Shown in pieces: positions 1-10,798 of a stretch of 64,000 nt of DNA. The notes beneath the pieces were generated by a model. That model was given only the letters and a program-made list of their open reading frames with translations. It did no database searches and was not told where the DNA came from. Position 1 is the stretch's first letter, and each line of letters starts with the position of its first letter. A program made the translations under genes and the position numbers. The DNA is taken from contig NC_054558.1 of the NCBI RefSeq assembly GCF_017654505.1, forward strand, positions 8,890,220 through 8,954,219, written 5' to 3'. Source of the DNA: Polyodon spathula. Lineage: Eukaryota; Chordata; Actinopteri; Acipenseriformes; Polyodontidae.

Positions 1-429
1 ATAGGAAAAATCTTTTGTAGCAAAAGTTTTGCTTTTGTGAATGAGGAAAAAAGTTACAAGAAATAGATGTCTGCAATTATTTATTTCAGCAATTTTTTCC
101 TCATCCACAAAAGCAAAACTTTTAGTTGGATTGCATTTTTTTAATGGAAACGTCACGTTGTATCACATCTATCCTAAATAACTCCCTGAGAAACATCACA
201 GAACAGCACAACAACACACACTCCTGAATAACTTAGCAAACGAGATCCGGAGGATCCAAATTAACAGCTGCATGTATTTTACACCAAAAAGGAAGATTCG
301 AATTCCACAGAGCAAGTGATTATTTAAACCCTGAAGGTACAACACAGTGCAGAACAATTCAGGGAAAATGAAATGATCATTCAGATCCACTCCCCTGGGG
401 ACCAGTTAACACGAGTTTAACAACACAAC

Positions 430-641
430 CTTTCAGCCGAGGACACCCTGGCCGACCTAAACCCCCCCCCCTCCCTCCTCCCTCCTCCCTCCTCCCTCCT
501 CCCTCCTCCCTCCTCCCTCCCCCTCCTGGAAACTCCCACCCACGGTCAGCTGTGGAATAGCCCAGACTCGAACCGGCGACGTCCAGGCTATAGAGTGCAT
601 CCTGCACTCACCTTTACTGGTTGCACCACTTGGGAGCCCCC
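430..641 (-). mobile_element. tRNA-derived SINE in a C6orf89 intron
   Basis: Read on the minus strand, the element starts near 641 with a tRNA-like head: an A-box-like stretch beginning at the 'ggggctcccaagtgg' sequence, then a B box of the form GGTTCGAGTCT at about 563-574. The body continues into 'taggtcggccagggtgtcc' near 440-460. A CCT-rich tract interrupts the body. I remember a very similar SINE from sturgeon and paddlefish sequence, but could not compare here. It lies in the intron after C6orf89 coding exon 2. Confidence 0.7.
462..527. repeat. (CCCTCCT/CCT)n microsatellite
   Basis: A C-run is followed by about eight near-perfect CCCTCCT-type units. The tract sits inside the SINE at 430-641, where the element normally has a short G-rich stretch on its own strand, so it looks like a local expansion of SINE sequence. 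Confidence 0.9.
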
Positions 642-829
642 AAAATGTAATTCTGAGGTAAGAATGCATATTTATAGGGGGACCACATGACTCCAAGTTC
701 TCCAGTTTTTGAACTGGCATCCACAGTGCCTTCAGGATTTTTTTGATCTGTGTTTTGTCTTTCAGACATGCAGAACTACAGGTTCCAGAGTGCATCGCGG
801 TCCCTGTGAAAGCACAGTTAACTACGTAC

Positions 830-1824
830 CTTGGAGGTTGTACTTCTTGGCAATGGGCAGAGACAGGAGGCGCACGTGGCTGATGGGAGAGGACCAGTTG
901 TGAGCACGACCCACGGGGAACCTGTACTGTGGAGAGCTAAGAGGGTAGGTGAATGCCAGCACTGCCACCAAGAGGAACCCCAGTGCAATTACAAGCTGCA
1001 TGAAAGAAAGGAAAGACAACAGTGGGAATACAGTAAACATGCAGCTCCTATAGGTCCTGGAAACAGTTACATTGTGCATCCAACCCTTCAGCTGAAACAC
1101 ACACCCTGATGCTCCTCGGAGGGGGTTAGCCCCTTGTTAACAAAGTCACCCACAATCTAGAAGAGTCTGGTGAATAACACACTTGTGTTCCATTAGTAAA
1201 TGCAGACTCAGAATAAATATTGTGTAGGAAAACTGGAGCTTTATGAGTTTGGTTAATTCTACAAATCTTTGAACTAAAAGTGGTTGTGTGGCTTTGAAGA
1301 GAAAGGGAGTGCGGGCAGATATACTGTTGATTAACAAATCCACAGTTTGTGCTACGAATCCACAGAAAACCGTTCTCAACCAAACCACAGTCAGAACAAT
1401 TCAACAGAAAAGTGAATACCATTTTATTATGCAACAATTATTTCAACAATGACTTATAGTATTACACATTTCAAACATAACACTTACAAAAGGGCTTGCG
1501 ATTTCAGTTTAGCATTTAATATTGTTTGCCAGAATACAATGATAACATAATGGTAAAAAAATAATCAACAGATTCAACATGTTTATCCCTTACTTAATGC
1601 TTCCCCTCTCTTTACAGCACTGTACATAATCTGACCTTGCACGCTGCCAGCAGGATGGGGAACTGGGGCGGCTCTCGCCTGGGCTCACTCGTTTCCAGCA
1701 TCTGCTTTATGAACTTCTCGATCTCCCTCTCCGACATTCCATATCGATACCCGGATCGCCTCAGGATATCGACACTTTCAGACAGCTTCTCATAGATGCA
1801 CGGCTCGCTCGGTGCCAGTCCCAT
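830..1824 (-). CDS. c6orf89: C6orf89 homologue (bombesin receptor-activated protein), first two coding exons
   Basis: Two exons are visible. Exon 1 is 1824-1636 (63 codons), starts at an ATG and ends at a GT donor in phase 0. Exon 2 is 995-830 (166 nt), has a TTTCATGCAG acceptor and a GTACGT donor, and leaves one base of the next codon. The protein begins MGLAPSEPCIYEKLSESVD and contains GMSEREIEKFIKQ, aligning with the human C6orf89 N-terminus. Exon 2 encodes one hydrophobic transmembrane segment (LVIALGFLLVAVLAF) followed by HVRLLSLPIAKKY, a conserved block just after it. The family is a single-pass membrane protein linked to bombesin receptor subtype 3 signalling; its biochemical role is poorly defined. 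The remaining exons lie left of the window, so the gene is cut by the window edge rather than broken. Confidence 0.92.
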
Positions 1825-4339
1825 GGCTCTGTTTATGTACGTTTTATGATTTGAAGTTTCAGTCAGTTCAGAGGCGTTTCTCTTGTTGCGGGATCAGTGT
1901 TTTTAACCTCTGAGCTAAGTCCACTATGGTTTTCAAAACGCTTAGTAAAGTTTAACAGCCAAAATAAGACTCGTCTGTGTCTCTTCATCTTTATTGTTTT
2001 TTTAACATCGTTTTTGCTACTTAATTTCGCAGTCAAGTCTCGTATTCGGTTTAGTTAATGAATATAACAGCATAACTCCTGGTTTTAGAGGGATACGATG
2101 TTTATAACACGTATCCCCAAAACAATATTCTGTAGATGCTATTCGCAGATCTGCCCCATACAGTTCAATTGTTTCACCTGCTCGCACCTGCGCTGTCAAA
2201 CCCAAAGCCCTTGACATCCCCTTCCTGCTGCAGTACAGTCTGGGCTACGCCATCAGCAGATTCGTTTAAAAAAAAACAGAGCACAATTTAATTTACACCC
2301 ATACATTTTATTGATTTGTTATTAAAATTATGATTACCTTTCATTTTGTGCTAATCTGTTTCCCCTGTGTTCAACTATCGAAAACAGTTCCTTGCAATGT
2401 TTAGTAAACGCCACGACATCTACTTTATACAGAAGCAAGGTGTTCTGGGTAAGAGAGGTTCCTTCAAGCAGTGTTTGTGATTCATTTTCATACAATTTCC
2501 GGATTTCCTTATGTTATAATTTATTTGACTGTCTAATTTCGAAACTTGCTTCTCAAAATAACTGGCCATGTTTATTTTATTTTTTTATTTTTATGTTTTT
2601 TAGTAATTCATTAAATGTTATTTCGTATAATTAAAATGTTGGATAATTTACTGTTTTTGATGGTAGATGTGGCTTATTTAAAAATATCACCAATAACTCG
2701 TAGTTTAATACAAACAACATTATTTATTAGACACTCTCACACACGTGTAAACAGAAACAAACATGCTATACTCCTTATGCCACCTGCATGTAAACACAGT
2801 GTTTTGAGTACTTATTTAAAATACTCCTATTCAGACTGCAGGAGTATTCAAACAACGTCCTGACTACGGTTACCATGTGACTGCATTGTCAAACTCACAC
2901 CCCATTGCATTCTGGTAAGTGTAGTCCCCCTCTTAAAAACAAAAAACAATTGAAAGGTACCTGAGACAGGTAAAACATACCGGATTGCACTATATTGCTG
3001 GTTTTGTAAAACTCCGAACGCTCAACATCTCAAACATCTGAACGCTCAGTAATACGAACCGTTGCTATGTTCCCCAGCTTCTTATACTGTATGTTATATT
3101 TAGTTCATTTTTAATTGCTGAAATGATATAGTGTGTTCCGGCACTTTCTATGTGAAAAAAAACCCCGTCTTTCTAGCATGCATGGGGTTTACAAGATGAG
3201 CCCTCTTTCCCTGTATTTTAAAGAAAGGAGATTTCCCAGGTGTGGGGTTAATTTGCACATCTGCTTGTCCTGAGTTAGTGTTTATAGACTGTGGCGTCTC
3301 TAAGAACAGGGGGGCTAGATTAAGATGGTCGTGGATTTTCATGTATTTGGTGGTAATTATTCATTAACTACCGGCTGAGAACGAACTCTACATAGGGAAA
3401 AATATAATGGTCTATTGTAAACCTTTGAGGCGTTTTATTCCCAAAACACGAAAAAGATAACTTTTTAAATGATTTCATTCATCGCTAAATGACCGATATA
3501 TTTGTGTGTACCTTCGTTGTGCAATATTTCTTACTGAATGCAAATTTAGATATTTCTGTTGGAGTGTAAATGCGGTAGTTGCTATTTATTTATTTTCCAC
3601 AGTCTGAAGTATAGTCTAAGGCTCGTAATGGACTCCATTCAGCAGCATACAGATCAAACAGACACCTCACAATTTTGATGCATGCATTTATTTCTATTGC
3701 TAACTTTTGACTTTACAAATTCACATTATATAAGTTATTTATAAAATATATACAGAAAAGGTGACATGTTCAGACAAATATGTTATTATTTGTCTGGAGT
3801 AACAACAAACAAAACAAAAACAGTTGCATAGTTCACTTTGAGATTTTTGGTATATTTTTTTCTCAAATAAAACTTATATATACAGAATAATTCACTGGAT
3901 TTATTTTCTAGAGCACTCTGTGTGAACTACTCGTCTGTTTTATGTGACACAGTCACTAAATGCATTAATATAAAATATTTCAGAGATCCTTATCAGATAA
4001 GAGTTCCACTTAGTTCAGCATTGACGATTACACCTTCCATACATTTATTTTTAAGAACATACAAACTACACGGTTGTTTTTGTCTTTTAATCCTATGTGG
4101 CGATCTATGATCTCTATGAGGCTTTGTTTTGTGACTGCTTGCTGATTCAATAGAGCGGCATACATTTAGTATACAAAGAGCAGTTTGTGAAGAAGCGTTC
4201 AATTCCTGTACTGAGTGAGCAACAAAACAAAGCCCAATGAAATAAAACTGAGGCTCTTTTTCTGTTTCTTTTTTAATCACCTTTCAATTTTTTTGCAGAT
4301 TTTTGAAAAGGGGGCTCTTTCTCAGAGCAGCAAGAACGT

Positions 4340-4372
<33 letters not shown>

Positions 4373-4666
4373 AAAAATAACCCTGGATTGAATAGTTCCT
4401 GAACAAGACCAGATGTGAGCATGCAGAATCCAGCCCCATTAGCAGTGTAGCAATACAAGCCTTCTAGACTAAGGTAGAGACTTTAGAAGTTTATCAAAAG
4501 CAGAAAGATCAATACCCTAACAGAACTTCTGCACTGTTTCTGAATTACGGTCTTTTATGGATTACGAATCAGTAATGTCTCAGTTCATGCAAATACTGTG
4601 AAAAAATGGAAATTGAAAGCCACTACGTAAAAGATGCCTGAGATGTGGAGGAGCCGAGCCGGGGGT
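1825..4666. other. Intergenic: C6orf89 5' end to RH2 3' end
   Basis: No convincing coding exon was seen. It should hold the C6orf89 5' UTR and promoter (right of 1824) and the RH2 3' UTR (left of 4667). A poly(A) run lies at about 4341-4370. AATAAA/ATTAAA-type signals read on the minus strand occur at 4272-4277, 4044-4049 and 3900-3905; any could end the RH2 transcript and I cannot choose among them. The 66-residue minus ORF at 2017-2217 resembles nothing I recognise. Confidence 0.6.
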
Positions 4667-7600
4667 CTACGCTGGGGACACCTGGCTGGAGGACACAGAG
4701 GACACTTCTGTCTTGCTCTGGGACGCTGTGGAGGAGACGTCATCGTCCCCAAGCGGGTTCTTTCCGCAGCAGACTGTGGTGATCATGCAGTTACGGAACT
4801 GGAGGGGAAGCAGAAGAGGCAGGTGAGGGTTGAGTCGGGCTGTGACTGTGACAAGGGTAGGGGTTTGTGTTGCGAGGGACATGGTGCTGCAACAGTCCTT
4901 TTTTTGGGGGGATGTGGATGTTTTTAAATTTTTGAATAGAAGTGCTACAGACTGGACCCATGTGTTCCTTAAATAAATATTAACTACAGTATCCTGTTGC
5001 TGCTGACAGGGCTAAATCAGTTTATAAGTACTGTAGGTTAACAACATATACTAGATCTTGAATTTGCCTTCCACTTGCATATCTAGGACCACCTGAGAGT
5101 GCAGGATCCGGGTTCAAAAGTCTGGAGGGCCACAATGCTCACCAGACCTCAGCTTGTCCATCCTGTTACTGTACTAGTCACACTCCTAAGCTGTTTGCGA
5201 GTGGTCACATTTATCATCGCCCATTTATGTGTTGAAAACCCGGACTCCTGGCTCAGCGGCTAACCTCGTCCCGCTACAGAAAAATGAGAGCGCTGAGTAT
5301 GTTTCTTGCAGAGCGAGGGGTTTAAATGGTAATGGGGTTGGGGCAGTGGAAACGCTGCTAGTGCAGCGGTACCTGTTTGTTCAGCAACACGTAGATGATG
5401 GGGTTATACAAGGCAGAGCTCTTGGAGAAAAAGGCAGGAATGGTCATGAGAGTTGCGGAGAAGTCGGCCCCCTGGTTCAGGAAGATCCAGAACGCCACAG
5501 AAGCATAGGGGGTCCAGGCCATCAGGAAGCCGATGACCATGAGGATGACCATGCGGGTGACCTCGCGCTCCGCTTTCTGAGTGGTGGCAGACTCCTGCTG
5601 TGCTGCGGCAGCCTGGGGAGCAGATGCACTGTCACCACTGAAGCTTGCAGTTCAGAGCTGCTCATCAGTACACTTACAAACTGAATGTTTCTGAAATGGT
5701 TTACCAGGTGAAATTATGACAGCTCTGGAAAACAGCAATCTGCAGACTATTGGATAACTGTCTAATCTAAAAAATTCTAAGAGCTTCCATCTTCTCACAC
5801 ATAACTTGAAACTCTCAACCATATGATAATTAGTTCTACTAGAATTACACACATTGTAATATAATATGTTGCTTATATTTTAAGATGGTTAGAATTAGCC
5901 CCTGCATTAGATGATTATAATCTTCCTCATTTCTTCCTGTTGTCTTTTAGTACCTGCTTTCTAGTTGGTGCATGTTGGCTAATAAGCAAACCCCAAAGTG
6001 GCACCCCATTGTCTGGAGTGTACGAGAACTGGAAAGAAGCTGACAGTTTACTTTCCCAAGCGGGTTTCTGTGTCTGCTCACCTCCTTGACTTTGCAGATG
6101 AGCTGCCCATATGAGAAGAATATGATGACGACTGGAATGCAGAAATGCACAGAGAACATGTAGACGACATAAGAGGCGTTGTTAAAGTGAGGGTTCATCG
6201 TGTAGTAGTCGGGCCCGCAGGAGCATTGCATTCCCTCTGGGATGTATCTGAAATGACAGGGGTTGGACTTGGAATCACCAATATAACCAACGACACAAGT
6301 GCACCCTATGTAGGTAGAACACTAGCGACTATTTTTATAGATTTGGATCAAGGTTCAAGCTTTTATTTCCAAGTAGGTCCTAACAAGGTCCTGCATGTAC
6401 ATTACCTACAATCCAATAACTAAAATGAAATGTAAGCTTGTGTGTAGACCAGAGGCAGGGCCATAACCAGCGCTGACATTCTACCGAGGTCAAACTGAGT
6501 TTCAAGCTGTAGCTGCAGTATTTATATGACTGCTTGGTATTTACTATTCAACCTCCAAATCTATGACATGGCAAACCAACAGAGAAAATGAAGGAGTCTT
6601 TTACCAGCATTTTTACATGAGCATCAGTTGCAAAAAACAGCTGAGGACACGACCTTGAACCTTGATCCATGACCAGAGGTGGCCAATCCGTGGCTCGCAG
6701 GAGTTCAACGGCGACTCGCTTTTACACGATTTGATTGGCTCTTGTAATGCTGAAATTTGCATGATTGCCAGGACTTGAGGTCGTGTCCTTGGTTGTCCCG
6801 AATATCCCGAATAAGCAGCTGACCCTAAATTAAATGAGGCATTTGAGATGACCTCACGCTTATATTCATAATTTACATCATGTGCAAGAGAAGTATTTTT
6901 CACTTTTTTAAATTTCTAAATGAAAATTATCTTATCATGAGACTTTCGTTGCCACAGCAGCCTGAAACAACAAGAGACTCCAGCAGCTGCTTCAAGAGTT
7001 CAATGTGATTTACCAGATTACACAAGTCACAGCATAATCACGTACACAGGCATTCATTGCACTATGCTACACATCTTGCTCTGAAAAGCAATCTCTGTTC
7101 ATCATTTGAAAATACTGTATCCCACTAAATGTATTTTGCTGCCATCAAGAAATAACAACTGCACAGAGTAAGTACAAGATTTCGGTTTAATGTTGGAGAG
7201 AATTAAAAAAAATCCCCCTTGTGTCCCACTATTCCCATACCTGGACCAGCCGAAAATCGGCGGGGCTGCGCAGGTAAACGCCATGAACCAAGTGAACGCG
7301 ATACCGATGGAGGCGTGAGTGCCAGAGAAGCGGAAGCTGCCCATTGGCTTGCAGATGACAATGTATCGCTCGATGGCCAGCACCACCAAGGACCAGAGAG
7401 CCACCTCACCTAGAGAGAGAGACGGGGACAGGCAGAATTTAGAGGGGGATGATAAATGCTTAATGGTATGATCCCCCTTACTTAGAAGCACTTCTATTAA
7501 ATGTCTTGAGTTCTTCAGAGTAAACCAGCAATGAGAATCCTGCCCAACATGTCTAGACAGCGGCTGTTTGCGCTTCTCTTAGAAATGATAAACTCACTGC

Positions 7601-8839
7601 AGCTCAGAAGCACAAAACTTCTTTCTGTTTTTTATCCTGTCATCCATGACTAGTACACACTCAATTCATGCTCAATTTAGAAATACTCAAATAAACTCAA
7701 ATTGAAAAAGACTTGTAATTTGAATTTTGGTTTCTTGTAGCATTTCCAGATTTTTATTGTATGAAATCTCCCATGGATGGTAAATACAAAAAAAAGGATT
7801 CAAATAGCTGTAAAAGGTGGCAGAATGTAGATACAAAGAGGTCTAAGAATCCCAGTGACCCAGTCCCAGTCAACTGGAATACTGGGCAGATACTGGAACC
7901 CCTACTGGAAATTCCGTCTTGTTTGGGGAGTCCCATGAAAGGTCAATGCTTGGCCATTAATGTAATCATATTATATTTTAAACATTTCCAAGGTTTTGCT
8001 GTAATCATAATTTCAGTCTATGCCTGTTAAATGTACATAGATTATGGATTATTCAATTTCAGTATCTTTTAATATGGAAATACTGACTTTGTTTGGCTGG
8101 ATTTCAAGTTGCAATCCGCAAATCAAAAGCTTAAAAAATGTGTCGGAATAGGTTTGTAAATGTGTCTCCTATTTTCTGTAATTATTTTAGGACACATTAC
8201 TATTAATCATTAATCTCACTTTCCCCTTAAAACTATAATCAAATAAGGGCAAGCAAACATCAATATATTACACATTCAACACACTCGCACTGTTCCTGAT
8301 GAATTTACTGTATAGATTTATTTTTTTAACATACAGCATGTTTACATCCTGAGAATTTATTTTCAAGTAGCAGTTACTAAGTTATTATTTAACATTACAA
8401 CAATGTGAAACCAGGATCGGCTTTTTATTGTTTTTAAAGCTATTTGTAAGTAGCCCCACCCCCTCCCGTTCTCCTCACCTCCGAGTGTCGCCATGAAGCC
8501 CTCTACAGCACAACCAGTGGGGCCGAACACGAAGTATCCATTCATGGCTGAGTAGAAGGTAATGGTGAAGCCAAAGAGGACCATGAAGAGGCTGGCCACC
8601 GCCAGGTTGACCAGGATGAAGTTGAGAGGCTGCCTCAGTTTCTTGTGCTTGAAGGTGACGACCAGTGTGAGCAGGTTGATGGGAAGACCCAAGGAGATGA
8701 GCAGGAACATGTAGGCACTCAGCGTGAAGAACTTCCATGGGGCTGCCAGGTAGTACTGTGGATATTCGAACGGGCTGCGGACAAGCCCTGACCGGTTAGA
8801 GAAGGGAACGTAGAAATTGTTGCCCTCTGTGCCGTTCAT
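4667..8839 (-). CDS. rh2: RH2 (rhodopsin-like type 2) green-sensitive cone opsin, complete, 5 exons
   Basis: Exons are 8839-8479, 7409-7241, 6247-6082, 5612-5373 and 4798-4667 (361, 169, 166, 240, 132 nt). The first four lengths are the canonical rhodopsin-class values, and all junctions are GT-AG. The 355-residue product is a seven-transmembrane, 11-cis-retinal-binding GPCR expected in cone outer segments, coupling to transducin. Visible residues: N-glycosylation sites N2 and N15, C110 for the disulfide, counterion E113, E122, ERY at 134-136, retinal lysine in PAFFSKSSA (K296 in bovine numbering), NPIIY, a palmitoylation CC, and a Ser/Thr-rich tail ending QVSPA. The CSCGPDYYT loop and the QVSPA tail fit RH2 rather than RH1 or exo-rhodopsin, and the introns exclude the intronless fish RH1. 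Position 83 is Ser instead of the usual Asp. An APOBEC2/OARD1/ITPR3 neighbourhood also fits RH2. Confidence 0.95.
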
Positions 8840-9066
8840 TTTGATGGAGTTATTTATAAAAAAAAAAACAGATAATAATGAGAAAAAAAGGGGAAAGAAA
8901 ATCTCATTTAAGAAAAGCGATTGTTTAATGTGGTTTTAGATGGAAACTGAAGCGACTAGCTACCCAGCTTTTCTTTGCAAAAAACCTCTGGCTGCGACTG
9001 TGGCTGCTGCACCCTTGCCAGCGCCTTTCCTACTCTGCTGTTGGTTTCTTGTTTACAATTTGAGGG

Positions 9067-9170
9067 TTTTATACCCTTTTTAAGTAGTGTCAGCGAGGAT
9101 TAGGGGTCAAGGACACGGGGATTAAAAAGGAACTGACGCTTTAAGATCTGTCTAATCAGCTATTGGCCCA
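9067..9170 (-). promoter_or_regulatory. Putative RH2 core promoter: TATA box plus CRX/OTX-like sites
   Basis: Read on the minus strand there is GGTATAAAA at 9075-9067, about 230 nt upstream of the RH2 ATG. Just upstream are CTAATCC at 9103-9097 and TTAATCCC at 9125-9118, both matching the CRX/OTX photoreceptor consensus (C/T)TAATCC. CCAAT at 9166-9162 and a TAATC-like site near 9153 lie further up. Transcription would start near 9040 and give a 5' UTR of about 200 nt. A second TATAAATA at 8860-8853 is too close to the ATG to be the promoter. Confidence 0.6.
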
Positions 9171-10380
9171 TACCTTAATTAAGGCAGTCTAATTTTGCTT
9201 AAAGGATTTTTATCCTCATTTGGAGATTTGGGATTTAGACAGATATTGGGAAGTTCTATCTGAAGAATTTGTGTGTTTCTTAGTCTTCATTTTCTGGCTT
9301 GCCTATTAACCTGCTCTTACTCTTACGAGCCAGGGAACAGAATTTTATGACTTGCCATTAAGCAAGTCCTCAGCTACCCCCTTTAGGGGTCTGTTCATAA
9401 AGGGTTAACACCTGTCAAAATGAGGAAACAGGAGTACGTGATCGGATTTCCTCCATAGCTGCCTACTTAACGGCAGTTGCTATTCATAAGAGTTAATTGA
9501 GATGCGTCATTAAGCCCCGACAATTTTCATCTATGAAGGCATGTTTTAAATTAAACAATTACCTCATTAGCCTAAAGTTTTCATTGGTCCTGAGTGTCAA
9601 CCTGCTATTCATAAGAGCGAACAACAGCAAAATGCTGTCGACAACTTGGAGTTATTGAACACTGGGTGTGGTGGAGTCTATGTAGTGAGGGCTAGGCTGG
9701 GTTTAAAATATCATTTATGGTAGCACTCTACCCCATGGAAGGCACTACCTTCAGATTAAGCTAAAGAATTTAGGTTGTTAACACCAGGTTATTTTATTTG
9801 GGCCAGAGGATAAGGTCTTGACCAAGTACAACACAAACACAATAAAAATGACAGGGATGTAAAATAATAAAAAACGCAGTTTCGTTTCAATTCTCATATT
9901 GCACAAACTGTCTGTTAGTTACAACACTTCAGCCAAATGCTTCAATTTGATACACTGTTTCAAGGGTTCAGTCTTTCTTTCTCAGGCATTACACTGTTAC
10001 ATAGTTTAATATAGCAGCAGCTCATTTACAAGAATCCATTCTTTCATTTCTCTCTCGTATTCAGCCACATACACAAAGCATTAGACAAGAGAGGAGGTTC
10101 CCAAATGAAACACTCTTTCAAAACCGAGTTCCTCAGAAAAAGGGCTGTCTGCTACAGATATCTCACCGCTATGGATTCCCAAAATACACAACTTCTCACA
10201 AATGGGTGCTTTCCAACTCGACGTGTATAGTGCCTCTTAATTGCTCAGTTGATTCTCTGCAGCCATCCACTCCAACTGTGACTCCGAGTGTGAGTCTAAC
10301 ACACAAAGGGGCCAACTTTTAAAAGAAAAAAAGGAAGTTACGACATAAAATCAAAAATCACCCAATCACACGATTGTGAA

Positions 10381-10798
10381 GGATGAGATCTCTTTGGAGT
10401 GATGGGTGCTTGTGTTTGATGAGGTCTCTGTGGAGTGATGGGAGTTTGATACATTTTGGATGAGGTCTCTGTGGAGTGATGAGTGTGTTGGATGAGGTCT
10501 CTGTGGACTGATAAGTGTTTATGTTGGATGAGGTCTCTGTGGAGTGATGGGTGTTTGTGTTGGATGAGGTCTCTGTGGAGTGATGGGTGTTTATGTTGGA
10601 TGAGGTCTCTGTGGAGTGATGGGTGTTTATGTTGGATGAGGTCTCTGTGGAGTGATGGGTGTTTGTGTTGGATGAGGTCTCTGTGGAGTGATGGGTGTTT
10701 GTGTCGGATGAGGTCTCTGGAGTGATGGGTGTTTGTGTTGGATGAGGTCTCTGGAGTGATGGGTGTTTGTGTTGGATGAGGTCTCTGTGGAGTGATGG
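10381..10798 (+). repeat. 36-bp minisatellite, about 12 copies
   Basis: Tandem copies of a unit built around GATGAGGTCTCTGTGGAGTG, with a TGTTTGTGTT or TGTTTATGTT linker. The first copies diverge and a few are 4-5 bp shorter. The unit is 12 codons long, so it opens a repetitive 80-residue frame with no sign of being coding. Confidence 0.95.

Noticed and set aside
2017..2217. 66-residue minus ORF upstream of C6orf89
   Set aside because: Resembles no family I know and has no supporting splice sites. Length is within chance for this base composition.
5229..5684. 151-residue plus-strand ORF
   Set aside because: Antisense shadow of RH2 exon 4 and flanking intron.
4667..8839. Identification as RH1 rhodopsin or exo-rhodopsin
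   Set aside because: Fish RH1 is intronless in most ray-finned fish; the CGPDYYT loop, the QVSPA tail and the neighbouring genes fit RH2 better.
8853..8860. TATAAATA just upstream of the RH2 ATG as the promoter
   Set aside because: Only about 14 nt from the start codon, leaving no room for a 5' UTR. The TATA at 9067-9075 with CRX sites is a better candidate.
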